Assembly (NCBI RefSeq): GCF_947507565.1
Contig: NC_089182.1
Span: 310,001-374,000 of the forward strand
From: Oscarella lobularis
Taxonomy: Eukaryota > Porifera > Homoscleromorpha > Homosclerophorida > Oscarellidae
Reading direction: 5' to 3'
Length of the DNA: 64,000 nt
In this document: positions 22,701 to 31,788 of the stretch, in pieces
How the letters are laid out: every line of letters starts with the position of its first letter
Position numbering within the stretch: position 1 is the first letter of the stretch
Notes under the pieces: generated by a model
What the model was told of the DNA's origin: nothing
What the model saw: the letters and a program-made list of their open reading frames with translations, nothing else
Database searches by the model: none
Translations under genes and position numbers: made by a program

Positions 22701-24831
22701 GTGGTGAATGGGAGTCGATTTCATCGTTCCATTCATTCTATCAAAACCAATTAATTAAAGCAACTCACGAAGACTCTTTGCGTACGTAAACGGATTTTCA
22801 GTGGCAACCCAGTCATCGTCGTCTTTCCTGGGATGACGGGAATAATAATAGGAAGCCGTTTTTCGCACGGATTCGTTGGGATCGAGCAAAGCAGTCGCCT
22901 TCAAAGTATCGGCGCTCTACCAAGAAGCCTTTTCCCTATGGTATGACTCTAGCGACTATCAGATGCTTACCCTAATGCAGTCGTATTTTCTTAGCGCCTG
23001 CACCGCCGCCCGTCTGACTTGCGAAGGAGCTTGAACGCTTCCGTTCGTCACAGCCAGAATGGTATCGAGTGCATCTCTGTGTCCGGTATTGCCAAGACTG
23101 TCAATCAAAGCAACTTGTTTCGAGATGTCTACTAGCAGAGAGATGACTTTGGCGAAAGAAAGAAATAACAATTATTAGATCCAAATACCGCTTCGATGCT
23201 TGAGCAACTTCCTGAAATTCAAAGAAATTTTTTTAACCAACAAAGACGCGAGCTCAGGGTTTTCATGTGAGTAGGAGTAAGTGAGAGATCCAAGAGTAAG
23301 CCAAGCCTGATTCCGAATAGAATCTATAGAAGAGAGAAAGTCTATAGTTAGAACCGAGCAAACGCTCTGAACAGTGCCGTTACTACTTGCCTGCAACGCT
23401 GTTATCAGTGGCAAAATTCTCCACAGCCTTTACCATTCCTTCGTTTGCCTACACGTATCTATGTGTAATTTTCCTTTTTGCGACGTCAAATAAGTACTGA
23501 CCTCTCCAGAGGTTGCAGCCTCCATCAAAGAACGAACAATTTCTGCTGATGACAACGAAGTGTCTCGTAGGTCTTCACCAGAGGGAAAAGTTTCAGAATT
23601 CCTTTCGTGCTGTGTGAAGAGATATAAAGTAATGTCTAGCGGACGTGGATCAATCTTCTCACCGTTTTTACTTCAAGTGAACTCGGCGTCAGACCCTTTG
23701 GCTTGGACGTCGAAGGCATGCTCCTTGTCGTAGACAACAACGTCAGGTTGGCTTGATAGAAAACGGACGTGAAGGCCGGGAATGTGCCAAGTTCTTCTGC
23801 GAATGAAAAGAGCTTTGGAGGATCTTGTTCGGTCTGTTTCGACGGAAGAAAGCGAAACGTCTGGTTCACATTGATCTTGAGAATGGTCTTGTTGTTGGAA
23901 TTCAGATATAAAACCTGAAAAAGTTACACCATTTCAAAATACGTAATAATAATAATGATGATGATGATAATGATTTGAGTACCTTCTTCTCTTCCATTAC
24001 AGACACGGCCGTTTTTTCTTCAAACGACCGTTTTATTGCCAAGCTGTTCTTGTCTCTTTGAACAGAATAGCGAGTCAAATGTTTACCTAAAGATACAATT
24101 AGCTATAAGTGCGAAACTCCCAACGTCAAACAGACCCATGTGATCGACCTCCAGTGAAACATAGGAATCTTTCAGAGACTAAAATAAGCCGAACTAGATT
24201 CACCATCATACCAACACAAGATCCAGCTACCTCTCTCCGAGCATTGAACAAGGCAACAACGGTTTTGAGAAAGCTAATCGCCTTCGCGTCGCCTCCTTCG
24301 CGATACTCAACAGCCGATATCATTCCGTCCGAGCCGTATTCGAAAGAGAGCCTAAGGTAGTGTAATAACTTCCGCCGCTTACAGTTTAAGGCTGGATCTC
24401 ACCACAATCCGACGAAAGCGTCTTGCGTCAACGGCAAATCTGCGCGGGGGAGAGAAACGGACGCCCCTCTCGTTGCTATTTTGCCTTCGTCGTTGATATG
24501 GCGTTGCTTACCCTCATCGTTCGCTTCTTCGAGTCCAATCTGCTTGAATTCCAAAACAGAAACGAGGAATTCGCTGCCTTGGACGTTTTTCAAAACGATC
24601 TGGGAAAAAGTAACGGTCAAAATGAAACCACGCCTCCTAGCATTCCTCTACGCGTAATACCTTTGCTTCGGTTTCTTCAAATCCCAGCACGCTTCCTCCA
24701 ACCAATTTCGAGTGAAAAACGTAAGTGTAGATTCGGCGGGGCTCGAAAGAGGATCCCGTTTGAGATGCGACGGCATCCGAGCCGTCAAGCGTTAGAAAGA
24801 GGCCAAGAGCGAGCAGCACAACAAAGGACAT
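6832..24831 (-). CDS. Giant secreted lipid-transfer-protein/FN3/EGF/VWC mosaic protein
   Basis: One multi-exon gene of roughly 50 exons and an estimated 4,700-5,000 residues, with most introns 40-110 nt. First exons resolved: 24661-24831, 24403-24599, 24231-24351, 24118-24178, 23983-24086, 23663-23914, 23502-23609. Last exons: 7856-8894, 7647-7799, 7546-7611, 7267-7496, 7092-7214, 6969-7035, 6832-6913 (TGA at 6832-6834). Phases agree at these junctions. Order from N to C: signal peptide; vitellogenin-type N-module; beta-rich piece; helical region; LECT2/M23-like domain; SAP-like motif; Cys-containing beta segments; about twenty FN3-like modules with a PAN/Apple domain; cadherin-like segment; EGF; Cys-rich DPC module; VWC-like; EGF; short VWC-like C-terminus. 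No membrane helix was seen, so it is probably secreted. I found no internal stop-plus-signal-peptide pair that would split it, but not every middle junction was checked. A split into two genes cannot be excluded. Confidence 0.72.
7870..8870 (-). other. Dibasic site, cadherin-like repeats and EGF domain
   Basis: Exon 7856-8894 begins shortly before a strongly basic VRRKRREVD, a likely furin-type cleavage site. Two beta-sandwich segments in the style of cadherin-like repeats follow: [17 protein letters not shown] with [15 protein letters not shown], then [13 protein letters not shown] and later a [15 protein letters not shown] strand. The exon ends with an EGF-like domain ([11 protein letters not shown], then [17 protein letters not shown]). 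Confidence 0.65.
9060..18671 (-). other. Array of about twenty fibronectin-III-like modules
   Basis: Modules of about 100-130 residues repeat a common outline. Each begins with a linker strand of the kind VDTTPP (also IDATPP, IDVTPP, VDETPP), then a strand with Trp (HWRGF, AYWGGF, DVAWKF). Then comes an acidic turn, D-x-E-S, a strand such as YTVAVF or YEFAVGK, and a closing strand with Y-x-V-x-V-x-A-x-N-x-A-G-L. This is the FN3-type beta sandwich with a conserved N-x-A-G-L closing loop. Many N-glycosylation sequons are present. Modules are spread over long exons (1043-1164 nt examples at 15043-16086 and 11950-13725) and short ones, so exon borders do not always match module borders. Confidence 0.65.
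17720..17870 (-). other. PAN/Apple-like domain within the FN3 array
   Basis: The segment with [18 protein letters not shown], followed by [19 protein letters not shown], has the PAN/Apple cysteine and aromatic spacing (C-x3-C, C-x-S-F-x-Y, C-x-L). PAN domains mediate protein or carbohydrate binding. It sits between the first and second FN3-like modules. Confidence 0.7.
19996..20096 (-). other. SAP-like helix-extension-helix motif
   Basis: The segment [18 protein letters not shown], directly followed by [14 protein letters not shown], has the SAP pattern: a first helix, the turn with GLDTDGLR, and a second helix rich in Leu, Lys and Arg. SAP motifs usually bind DNA in nuclear proteins, so one inside a protein with a signal peptide is odd. 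Here it may serve protein contact. Confidence 0.55.
20565..21003 (-). other. LECT2-like / M23 peptidase-like domain
   Basis: LECT2 is a secreted zinc-binding chemotactic protein with the M23 (lysostaphin-type) metallopeptidase fold. The exon pair 20893-21060 and the one starting at 20837 encodes [16 protein letters not shown], then [11 protein letters not shown], then SPFAGVV. In human LECT2 the same order is CDRHGCGQY, HQGVDVLCSAG, APFTGMI. Further on, VGQFLG and [10 protein letters not shown] match LECT2's GEKLGTLL and SHVHIENC. Of the usual zinc ligands (His-x3-Asp and the second His of HxH), the Asp and the last His remain, while the first His is Glu here (E-Y-G-I-D). The first His of HxH is Phe. 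Peptidase activity is therefore unlikely and metal binding uncertain. Confidence 0.7.
21187..22735 (-). other. Beta-rich piece and Ala/Leu-rich helical region
   Basis: Just after the lipid-transfer superhelix lie exons encoding a basic beta-rich stretch ([17 protein letters not shown], then [18 protein letters not shown] and LEISTCFNG). These may correspond to the first lipid-binding beta-sheet of the LLTP family. Four or five exons rich in Ala, Leu, Ser and Gln follow (for example [54 protein letters not shown]). They contain no Pro/Gly breaks over long runs and probably form amphipathic helices or a helical bundle. I do not recognise a named domain in the helical part. Confidence 0.55.
22769..24771 (-). 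other. Vitellogenin-type (LLTP) N-module: beta-barrel plus helical superstructure
   Basis: Large lipid transfer proteins (vitellogenin, apoB, apolipophorin, MTP) share an N-terminal beta-barrel followed by a two-layer helical horseshoe. Visible here: an opening strand YTYVFHSKL; the strand [13 protein letters not shown]; the phrase [12 protein letters not shown] followed by [16 protein letters not shown] and [15 protein letters not shown], the position of vitellogenin's FxY-G-x-V and IKRGILN segments; then [13 protein letters not shown], where vitellogenins carry the SGKC motif. Helical repeats follow, such as [15 protein letters not shown] and [14 protein letters not shown], then [17 protein letters not shown], which match the superhelix pattern. 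One small exon between 23378 and 23448 is ambiguous: the micro-exon or its intron can be drawn in two ways. Identity rests on pattern match, not alignment. Confidence 0.75.
24772..24831 (-). other. Signal peptide of the giant mosaic protein
   Basis: The first 20 residues ([20 protein letters not shown]) have a Leu/Val-rich core and small residues before a plausible cleavage site. The next recognisable sequence is the first strand of the lipid-transfer module ([15 protein letters not shown]). This fixes the start at 24831. Confidence 0.85.
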
Positions 24832-24972
24832 CTTTCACTGCATTCTAAGTCAACGCATGTAGAAACCTCTAAATAAACGATCACGTGACGTCAACGCACT
24901 ACTAAACGGTGCACTTGACGTCACACGGCTGATAACGTAACCTGTATTTGTCTCGCGTGACGACATTTTCGT
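24832..24972. promoter_or_regulatory. Short divergent promoter with two CRE palindromes and an E-box
   Basis: Only 141 bp separate the start codons of the giant mosaic protein (minus) and PhnW (plus). Within it are two perfect CRE octamers TGACGTCA at 24886-24893 and 24916-24923, 30 bp apart centre to centre, and an E-box CACGTG at 24882-24887 overlapping the first. CREB/ATF and bZIP factors bind such octamers. The word GACGTC is common in this genome, so chance occurrence must be considered. Confidence 0.5.
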
Positions 24973-26181
24973 ATGGGGCATCGACTCGGAGTCGTCGTTT
25001 CGTCGCGCTGGCGTTGTCGGCTCTTCTCGCAGCAGAAACTGTTCACGCCGGGCCCGCTGACGACGAGCGCAACGACGAAAGCGGCGATGATGCGCGACGT
25101 CGGCTCGCGTGACAAGAATTTCGTCGCGACGATTCGATTCGTTCGCGATCGGATCGTCGAGCTCGCTCGTTTGCCGTCGAGCGTCTATACGTGCGTTCCT
25201 GTGCAGGGCAGCGGTACGTATGCACTCGAATCCGTTCTAACGACTGGTCTACCGCGATCGAGAGAAGAATGTCACGTGACTATGCCACGGGTTCTCGTAC
25301 TAGCGAACGGCGCTTACGGCGCGCGCGCTGCCGCCATCTGCGACGTTCTTAATTATGACGTCACCTTCTATAACGGTCCCGAAGACGAACGACTTGATTT
25401 GAAAAAGATCGAAGCGTTGCTCGCGGAAAACTCGAAAAAGAAGTTTGATATGGTAACGTCAGTCCACTGCGAAACGACGTCAGGAATCGTAAACAATATA
25501 ACAGAAATTGGAAATCTGATCAGAAAATACTCCCCCGCATCGTTGTACCTCGTCGATGCGATGAGTAGTTTCGGAGCCATACCGACTGATTTTTCCAATA
25601 CCGACTTTGTGGTGAGCTCCAGTAACAAGTGCCTCGAAGGCGTTCCGGGCTTTTCTTTCGTCATTGCCAACGTGGAAAAATTGTCGACGTGCCGTGGCCA
25701 AGCGCGCAGCGTCAGTCTCGATCTATACGCACAATACGAAGGCTTGGAAAGAACGGGCCAGTTTCGCTTCACCCCGCCAACTCACGCTTTTTTAGCTCTA
25801 AAGCAGGCGTTGCTGGAATTGGAAGCCGAGGGGGGCGTCGAGGCGCGGATGACGAGGTATCGGCGAAATTGCGAGATCCTGCGAGAAGGAATGCAGAGAA
25901 TGGGATTTGTGGAGTTCCTCGATGCGAGTCATCGTGACGCCTATATTATTACGTCGTACCTGTATCCAAAGCATCCGAGGTTTCAATTCGATATTTTCTA
26001 CGACGAGTTGTGCAAGCTGGGCATTGTATTGTATCCTGGAAAGGTAACGAAAGCGAATTGTTTTCGCGTTGGCAATATTGGACAGTTGTTCGAAGAGGAT
26101 ATGCGCAATATGCTGAATGCTGTCGAGGCGGTCTGCGGGAAACTTGGTCTTCCCCTTCCACTAAATGGAGGACTGCATTAA
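24973..26181 (+). CDS. phnW: 2-aminoethylphosphonate:pyruvate transaminase, intronless
   Basis: 402 residues in one exon. PhnW is a PLP enzyme interconverting 2-aminoethylphosphonate plus pyruvate with phosphonoacetaldehyde plus alanine. Family marks: LFTPGPLTTSATTKAAMMRD at residues 23-42; VQGSGTYALESVL near 79; LANGAYGARAA; SVHCETTSGIVNNI; LVDAMSSFGAIP; the PLP-lysine region SSSNKCLEGVPGFSFVIA with Lys219; ARSVSLDLYAQ; RFTPPTHAFLAL; and LYPGKVTKANCFRVGNIG near the end. These match bacterial PhnW closely, above the looser match to alanine-glyoxylate aminotransferase. The first 20 residues (GHRLGVVVSSRWRCRLFSQQ) are Arg-rich and lack acidic residues, which suggests a mitochondrial targeting sequence. 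A possible polyadenylation signal ATTAAA lies at 26249-26254. No phosphonoacetaldehyde hydrolase gene is in the window. Confidence 0.92.
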   Translation: MGHRLGVVVSSRWRCRLFSQQKLFTPGPLTTSATTKAAMMRDVGSRDKNFVATIRFVRDRIVELARLPSSVYTCVPVQGSGTYALESVLTTGLPRSREECHVTMPRVLVLANGAYGARAAAICDVLNYDVTFYNGPEDERLDLKKIEALLAENSKKKFDMVTSVHCETTSGIVNNITEIGNLIRKYSPASLYLVDAMSSFGAIPTDFSNTDFVVSSSNKCLEGVPGFSFVIANVEKLSTCRGQARSVSLDLYAQYEGLERTGQFRFTPPTHAFLALKQALLELEAEGGVEARMTRYRRNCEILREGMQRMGFVEFLDASHRDAYIITSYLYPKHPRFQFDIFYDELCKLGIVLYPGKVTKANCFRVGNIGQLFEEDMRNMLNAVEAVCGKLGLPLPLNGGLH

Positions 26182-26400
26182 TAAGACTTTGGTCGCGCGC
26201 TCTACGCTTACTGTTTGTCCAACGCGACTTGCTCCGCGGAGCGTCGTAATTAAAATGTTGTGTATTTTTAAAACTAAATGACAGACAAAAACACACTAAA
26301 ATGAATTATTGTAAAAAAAGTATGCTAAGAAACTGACAAGTAAACATAATAAGACATACAATATATGTTCAAAAGCCGTCAATGTTTTTTCGTCGTGATT
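26182..26400. other. Convergent intergenic region between PhnW and the giant repeat gene
   Basis: 219 bp separate the two stop codons, so the 3' UTRs must be short or overlapping. ATTAAA at 26249 suits PhnW. No clear AATAAA follows the giant frame on the minus strand. Confidence 0.35.
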
Positions 26401-29400
26401 CTAAACTCCAGTCATGTTGTACGTAACGTTAGCAGGAGTAATCGAATCTTGAAAAACGAATTCGTCTAATTTGAAAGTTGTTTTATTGACGATTTCGCTG
26501 AACGTGAAGAAGATCTTTCCAATATCCATGTCAACATTAAACGACACCAGATCAGGGCGCGATTCGTCAAAAACGTAGTCGTTCGCTTTCTTTCCTTTGC
26601 TAAGAGGAACGACGGGATTTTCGTTCATGTCTTTGATACCCATATTCGTCATTGCAATAAAAGTCGTATTGATTGAGATAGCCAGAGTAGGACAAGCTTT
26701 AAGGTTGTTTAGATCTGATGTGCTCAGATTTAGAGTAATCACAGTTCCGTCCTCAAGCGAGGAGCTGCCTCCGGTTAGAACGTAGGTGTTGTCAGGTCCA
26801 GTGGCCATTGGAGCATTCCTGATGGTAATAGCCGCTGGAGTAAACGTTGAAGCCTTGACCGTTTCCGAGAAGGTCATTGCAAGTGATCCAGCATCCATGT
26901 CGATGTCAAATGACGTCAAAACTGGCGGGACTTTGTCTTCAATATAGCGATTCACCTGCTTGCTGGCGTTAACGGAAATCTGACTAATAAAGTTATCAGC
27001 CATGTCTCTAACAAAATCGCCGGAAAGAGATAGGAACGTCGTGTTCTCGGTCGTCGCAAGGCCAGACAGCCGTTTGATTTCATTTAGGTCTGCTGTAGAG
27101 ATGTTCACTTGTACAAGCGTTCCGTCGTCGCTCACTACACTTCCTCCAGTCAAACGGTAGGTGACTCGCGATCCGATTGATTGATTACGAAGAACGATTT
27201 CGGTTACTTGCAGCGACGAAGCGTTGACAGTTTCACTGAATAAGAATTTCAACAATCCGAGATTCAAATCAAGTGTATATTCGACCAATTCCGGCAAGGT
27301 GACGTCAGAAACGAATGGCCGGGCAGCCAAGGCGTTTGATTTTGCTACGGCATACACTTGATTTCCATTCATATCCGTTATGGCTCTAGCAGTGATCGAC
27401 AAATAGGAGTTGGTCGTTTCGTTACTCGCACCCGTTGCCAAATTGACGTCTTTCTTGATGGCGTTGAGATCTCGGCTGATGATTTTTACAATGACAATGT
27501 CCGAATCGTTCGTAATGACGTCGCCTCCGGAGAACACAAACGACGTGACATTGTCGTCACTCGTCGCGTTCTGTAGCAGCGTCACTTCAGTCATATTCAG
27601 AGACGTGATGTTGACAGTCTCAGAAAAGCTTAGCGTTATTAGTCCCTCATTCATGTCCAAAGAGAATGTCAGAAGCCTAGGTCTGATAGAATCCAGAGTG
27701 AAATTGGAGACCGGCAAAGAAGGCACTGGTAAGAGTTGGTTTCCAAAAGCGTCCTTCGCTCCTAATTGAGAGACCGACAGCCACGTCGTCGAGGACGACA
27801 CGGCAAGACGGGTCATCTTTTTGAGTTCGTTGAGATCGTCGGTACTAAGTTTGATGACTATTTTCGGACCATCGGCGAGAGATGGCTTGCTCCCGGCTGA
27901 TAAACGAACGACTTCTGTCGGCGTTGTTTGAGCGTTTTGCAAAACAAAATCGCTTACATTCACAGTACTGGCATCGACGGTTTCCGAAAAGCTTAGAATC
28001 AGTTCTTCACTTGTGATATTCAAATCGAATTCTTGTAGACTAGGCCTGGTCAAATCGTTGACGAACGTGGCAACGGTGATAGCATTTCCGTTGTATCGTG
28101 GCAAAACGGGCTGTTCGTTCATATCCTTTACGGCAAACTCGTCAATCAATAGCGCCGTAGCCAAACGACGCAAGGCAATGCCACGCGCTTTTATTTCGTT
28201 CAAATCGTCTAAGCTCAACTGCAGTTGGACCGATGTACTGTCGGTCGAGGCGATCAACTGACGGTCTTTCAATCTGTACTGCTGAGATGTTGAATTGACG
28301 CGAGACGCCAGTTGGAGTGTTATCGCAGTCACATTTGTCGTAGACACATCAATCGTTTCTCTGAAGTATAGAGTCAGCTTTCCAGTGTTCATATCAAGGT
28401 CGAACGAACGCAAACGAGGTCGAGTTGTATCGAAGAAGAATTGCTCCACTGGTAAAGCAGACGTTTCGTTGATTCTATTCAGCAAATTTCCGGCCATGTC
28501 CTTTACCAACGTCGGTGCGACGCTCAAAAACGTCGAATTGCGGTCGACGAATAACGTCGTATTTCTCTTGACGTTGTTTAAATCGTGAATTGTTAGGATA
28601 ACGTCGATCGTGAGACCATCCGAGCTGTTCGTTGATCCTCCAGTTAGAGTGTAGGACGTGCCTCCTGTTTCCGATGACTGTAGCGTTATGTTGGTGAAAG
28701 CCATCGATTCGACGTCAACTGGCTCATCGAAGTTCAGCGACAGAATGCCAAGATCAAGATCCATCGAAAACGATTCCAGATTAGGCGAACTAGAGTCTCC
28801 TGTAAACAGCTGCACTGATCTGAGCGTTTCATCCACAGAATTTCCAGCCATATCCTGAATTCCGTTGTCTTCCAGCAGCAATAACGTGTTGTCATATCCG
28901 GTCGCCAGGTCGGTGTCTAGCCTAATGAAATCGTGATCGATCTTTGACAACTGCACGCGGACCGTAGGATCGTCGTCATCGAGCAGTTCTCCTCCGCTGA
29001 GAGTATAACTCGTTGTTCTGTTTGCGTCCGATAGCAACGTTATCTTCTTCGTTGTAAGGCCCAGGGTTTGCACATCGACGGTCTCGTCGAACGTAAAAGT
29101 CAAAACCCCACTGTCGATGTCTAGTGAGAACGCTTGGAATACCGGGCTCGTCGTGTCGAGAACAAAATTCTCTTTGGTAACGACACGGGCGTCTGAAATT
29201 TCAAGACGCTCGACTGGAAGTCCAACCATATCGGCGATAGTCCAATTTGTAATTGAGATGTACGCGTTGTCCGAAGAAGAGGCTAAGGCGGTGAGTCGTT
29301 TGATGTCATTTACGTCGCTGATAGAGAGATTGATTCTGATCGTCGGCGAATCGTGAAGCTCCGTCAAAACACCAGCGCGAATTTTATGGATAGAACTGTT

Positions 29401-31788
29401 TGCACCTTGAGAAGGAACTAACGTGACTCCACTGACAGCCAGAGACGACGCGTTGACGGTTTCTGAGAACGTCAAAGCTAATATTCCCGTGTTCATATCA
29501 AGTCCAAATTCGCTGAGCTTCGGCCTCGTCACGTCCTTTGCGTAGTTGGTCACTTTTACAGCGACGCCTCCTTCCTCAGACACGTCGTTTCCAGCCATGT
29601 CCTCGAGTGCTCGGTCGTACAAGAAAAGATAGGTGTTATTTGCATCTGTTCCCAAGTCAGTGTATTTCTTCAATTCATTCATATCGTTTTCTGAAACGAT
29701 GACCTGGAATTCGACTCCGTCGACGGACGGGTCAAGGGCGGTAACGCTCGTCAGTTGGACAATTCTCGTGGAGTCTTTCCTCAGTTCAGCGTTTCGGAAT
29801 TCAAAACCAGTCGCATTGATTGTCGAAACGTCCATCGTTTCCGTAAAGGTAAGATTCAATAAACCTTCGCTCGCCATATTGAAGTCAAATTCAAGCAGGA
29901 CTGGCGGACTTTGATCGGCGATGTATTGAGCTGCTTTCTTAGCGTCCCCAGGCTGAATTTCTACTACTCTGTTGCCAACCATGTCAAGTACTGTCGCTGA
30001 ATCGCTGTAGCTGATGTACGTGGTGTCGATGTTCGTTGCCAGATCTCGATTAGTCTCTTCCTTAAGTTTGTCAAAGTCTGCTTTGGTGAAATCGATGTGG
30101 ACAATGTACGAGTCTTGTGAACTTACGGTTCCTCCTCTTAGAGTCAGACCCGGTATGCGTGTTAGCGGACCGACGGCTCTTTGGATCGAGATTTCCGTCA
30201 CTAAGACACTTGACACGCGCACAGTTTCTGAAAACGTGAGCGACAGTCGACCGGTGTTCATGTCGAGAGTGAAGTTAGTAAGGAAGGGACGAGTTGTATC
30301 CGGAACAAAGTCCTGTGCTTTGACGTAGCTTCCATTGAGAATGGCATCAATCGAATTGTCGTTCATGTCTCGAAGTCCTTGTCTCCCTATTCCAAGATAG
30401 CTGTTCGCTGCACTCGTACCGATCGATGGAATTCTTTGCAAATTCGTCGCATCGAAGAACGACAGCCTCACAATAATTTCGGTCGAGTCGTTCGAGACTA
30501 CAGTACCAGATGTTAACGTGTATTGGTCTTCCACTGACGCTTCGGCCATTGATTGCAGCGATATGCTGGAAATGTTGACCGTTTCGCTACTGATTGGCTC
30601 GTCGAACGTCAAGAGCAATTCCTGCGGATGATCCATGTCTAATGTAAATGAAGTGATTTCGGGAGGTGTCTTGTCTTCCGTGAAATTTAGAACGAGCTTA
30701 GCCAGATTTTGCTCAAGTTCTTTAAGTTTGTTATTGTTCTTGTCGAGTGCTGAGAATTTATTGAATCGAAGGTATGTGTTGTTCACTTTCGTTGTCAATT
30801 CACGATCGAGTTTGATTTCATTCAAGTCGTCATCGGTAAGACCAACGGTGACTGAAACAAGATTCCAAAGTTCCGAGACAGAGCCTGTTAGACGTCTGAC
30901 TGAGGTTCCGTTCTTAGCCAAATTTTGCAGCCAAAGTTGAGTGACGTTAAATGAAGACGGCTCGATTGTTTCCGAAAAAGTGATAAGCAATTCCCCTCTG
31001 TTCAGGTCCAAGTTGAATGAGAGCAACTCCGGCAAGGTGGAATCGTTGACAAATTTGATTGCTTTTTGCGCCTTGTCTAAAGATAGAGAATTTACCGGGT
31101 TTCCACTCATATCGTTTACTGCCGTTGACGGAAACGATAGATACGTCGTGCCAGAACTTATGGCCAACACGTCAAGGCTCTTAATTACGTTGAAATCGAT
31201 GTCGGATAAGAGCAAGCGAATGGTTGGGCCGTCCTCTCTCCGATACGTACCTCCCGTTAGAGTGTATTTAGCGGGAGGACTGTTGCTTGCTTCACTCTGT
31301 ATTGTGATCTTGTCGGCGTTGAACGAACTGACGTTAACAGTCTCTGTGAACGAAAGGAGTAGAACGCCTTTGTTCATGTCCAATTCAGAGAGTCTTAGAC
31401 TTGGAGACGTCGTGTCGGCAACAAAGCGGTCGGCAATTTTGCCGAGTTTGATCTCATTGATTTCGAGATATGCCATGTCGAAAATGAAGTCAGCTGATAC
31501 TGATATGTAGGTATTGTTTACTTCTGTTGCAAGGTCCTTTCGCTTTTTGATCTCATTGAAGTCGCTCTCTGAAATATTCAACGTAATTAGAACGCCATTC
31601 GGCGACGACGTTCCACTGGCCGAAGAAAGTCGGTAACTTGAGTTCGAGTCATTGCTTCCCATTGCTGAACGGAAAGTGAGCGTCCAAGCTTTGAGAGACG
31701 CGCTGTCCACGGCCTCGTCAAAGGTAAGCAATAGGTTTCCAGAATTAGCATCCATTTCGTACGAAAGAAGTCGAGGACGAGTTTCATC
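26401..31788 (-). repeat. Terminal run of about 14.5 modules outside the 23-module register
   Basis: Fourteen full modules and a truncated fifteenth follow module 12 of copy 4. They lack the Cys pairs and the inserted-strand module. One (opening near 28050, LNITSEELILSFSE) resembles modules 13-14, so the run may be a rearranged or expanded version of the second half of the super-repeat. Confidence 0.6.

Noticed and set aside
24423-24848. 141-codon plus-strand frame opposite the start of the mosaic protein
   Set aside because: Antisense shadow of exons encoding the signal peptide and lipid-transfer N-module.
26901-26925. A further CRE octamer TGACGTCA near 26913
   Set aside because: It falls inside coding sequence of the giant frame; GACGTC words are frequent here, so it is taken as chance. 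It also warns against over-reading the promoter octamers.
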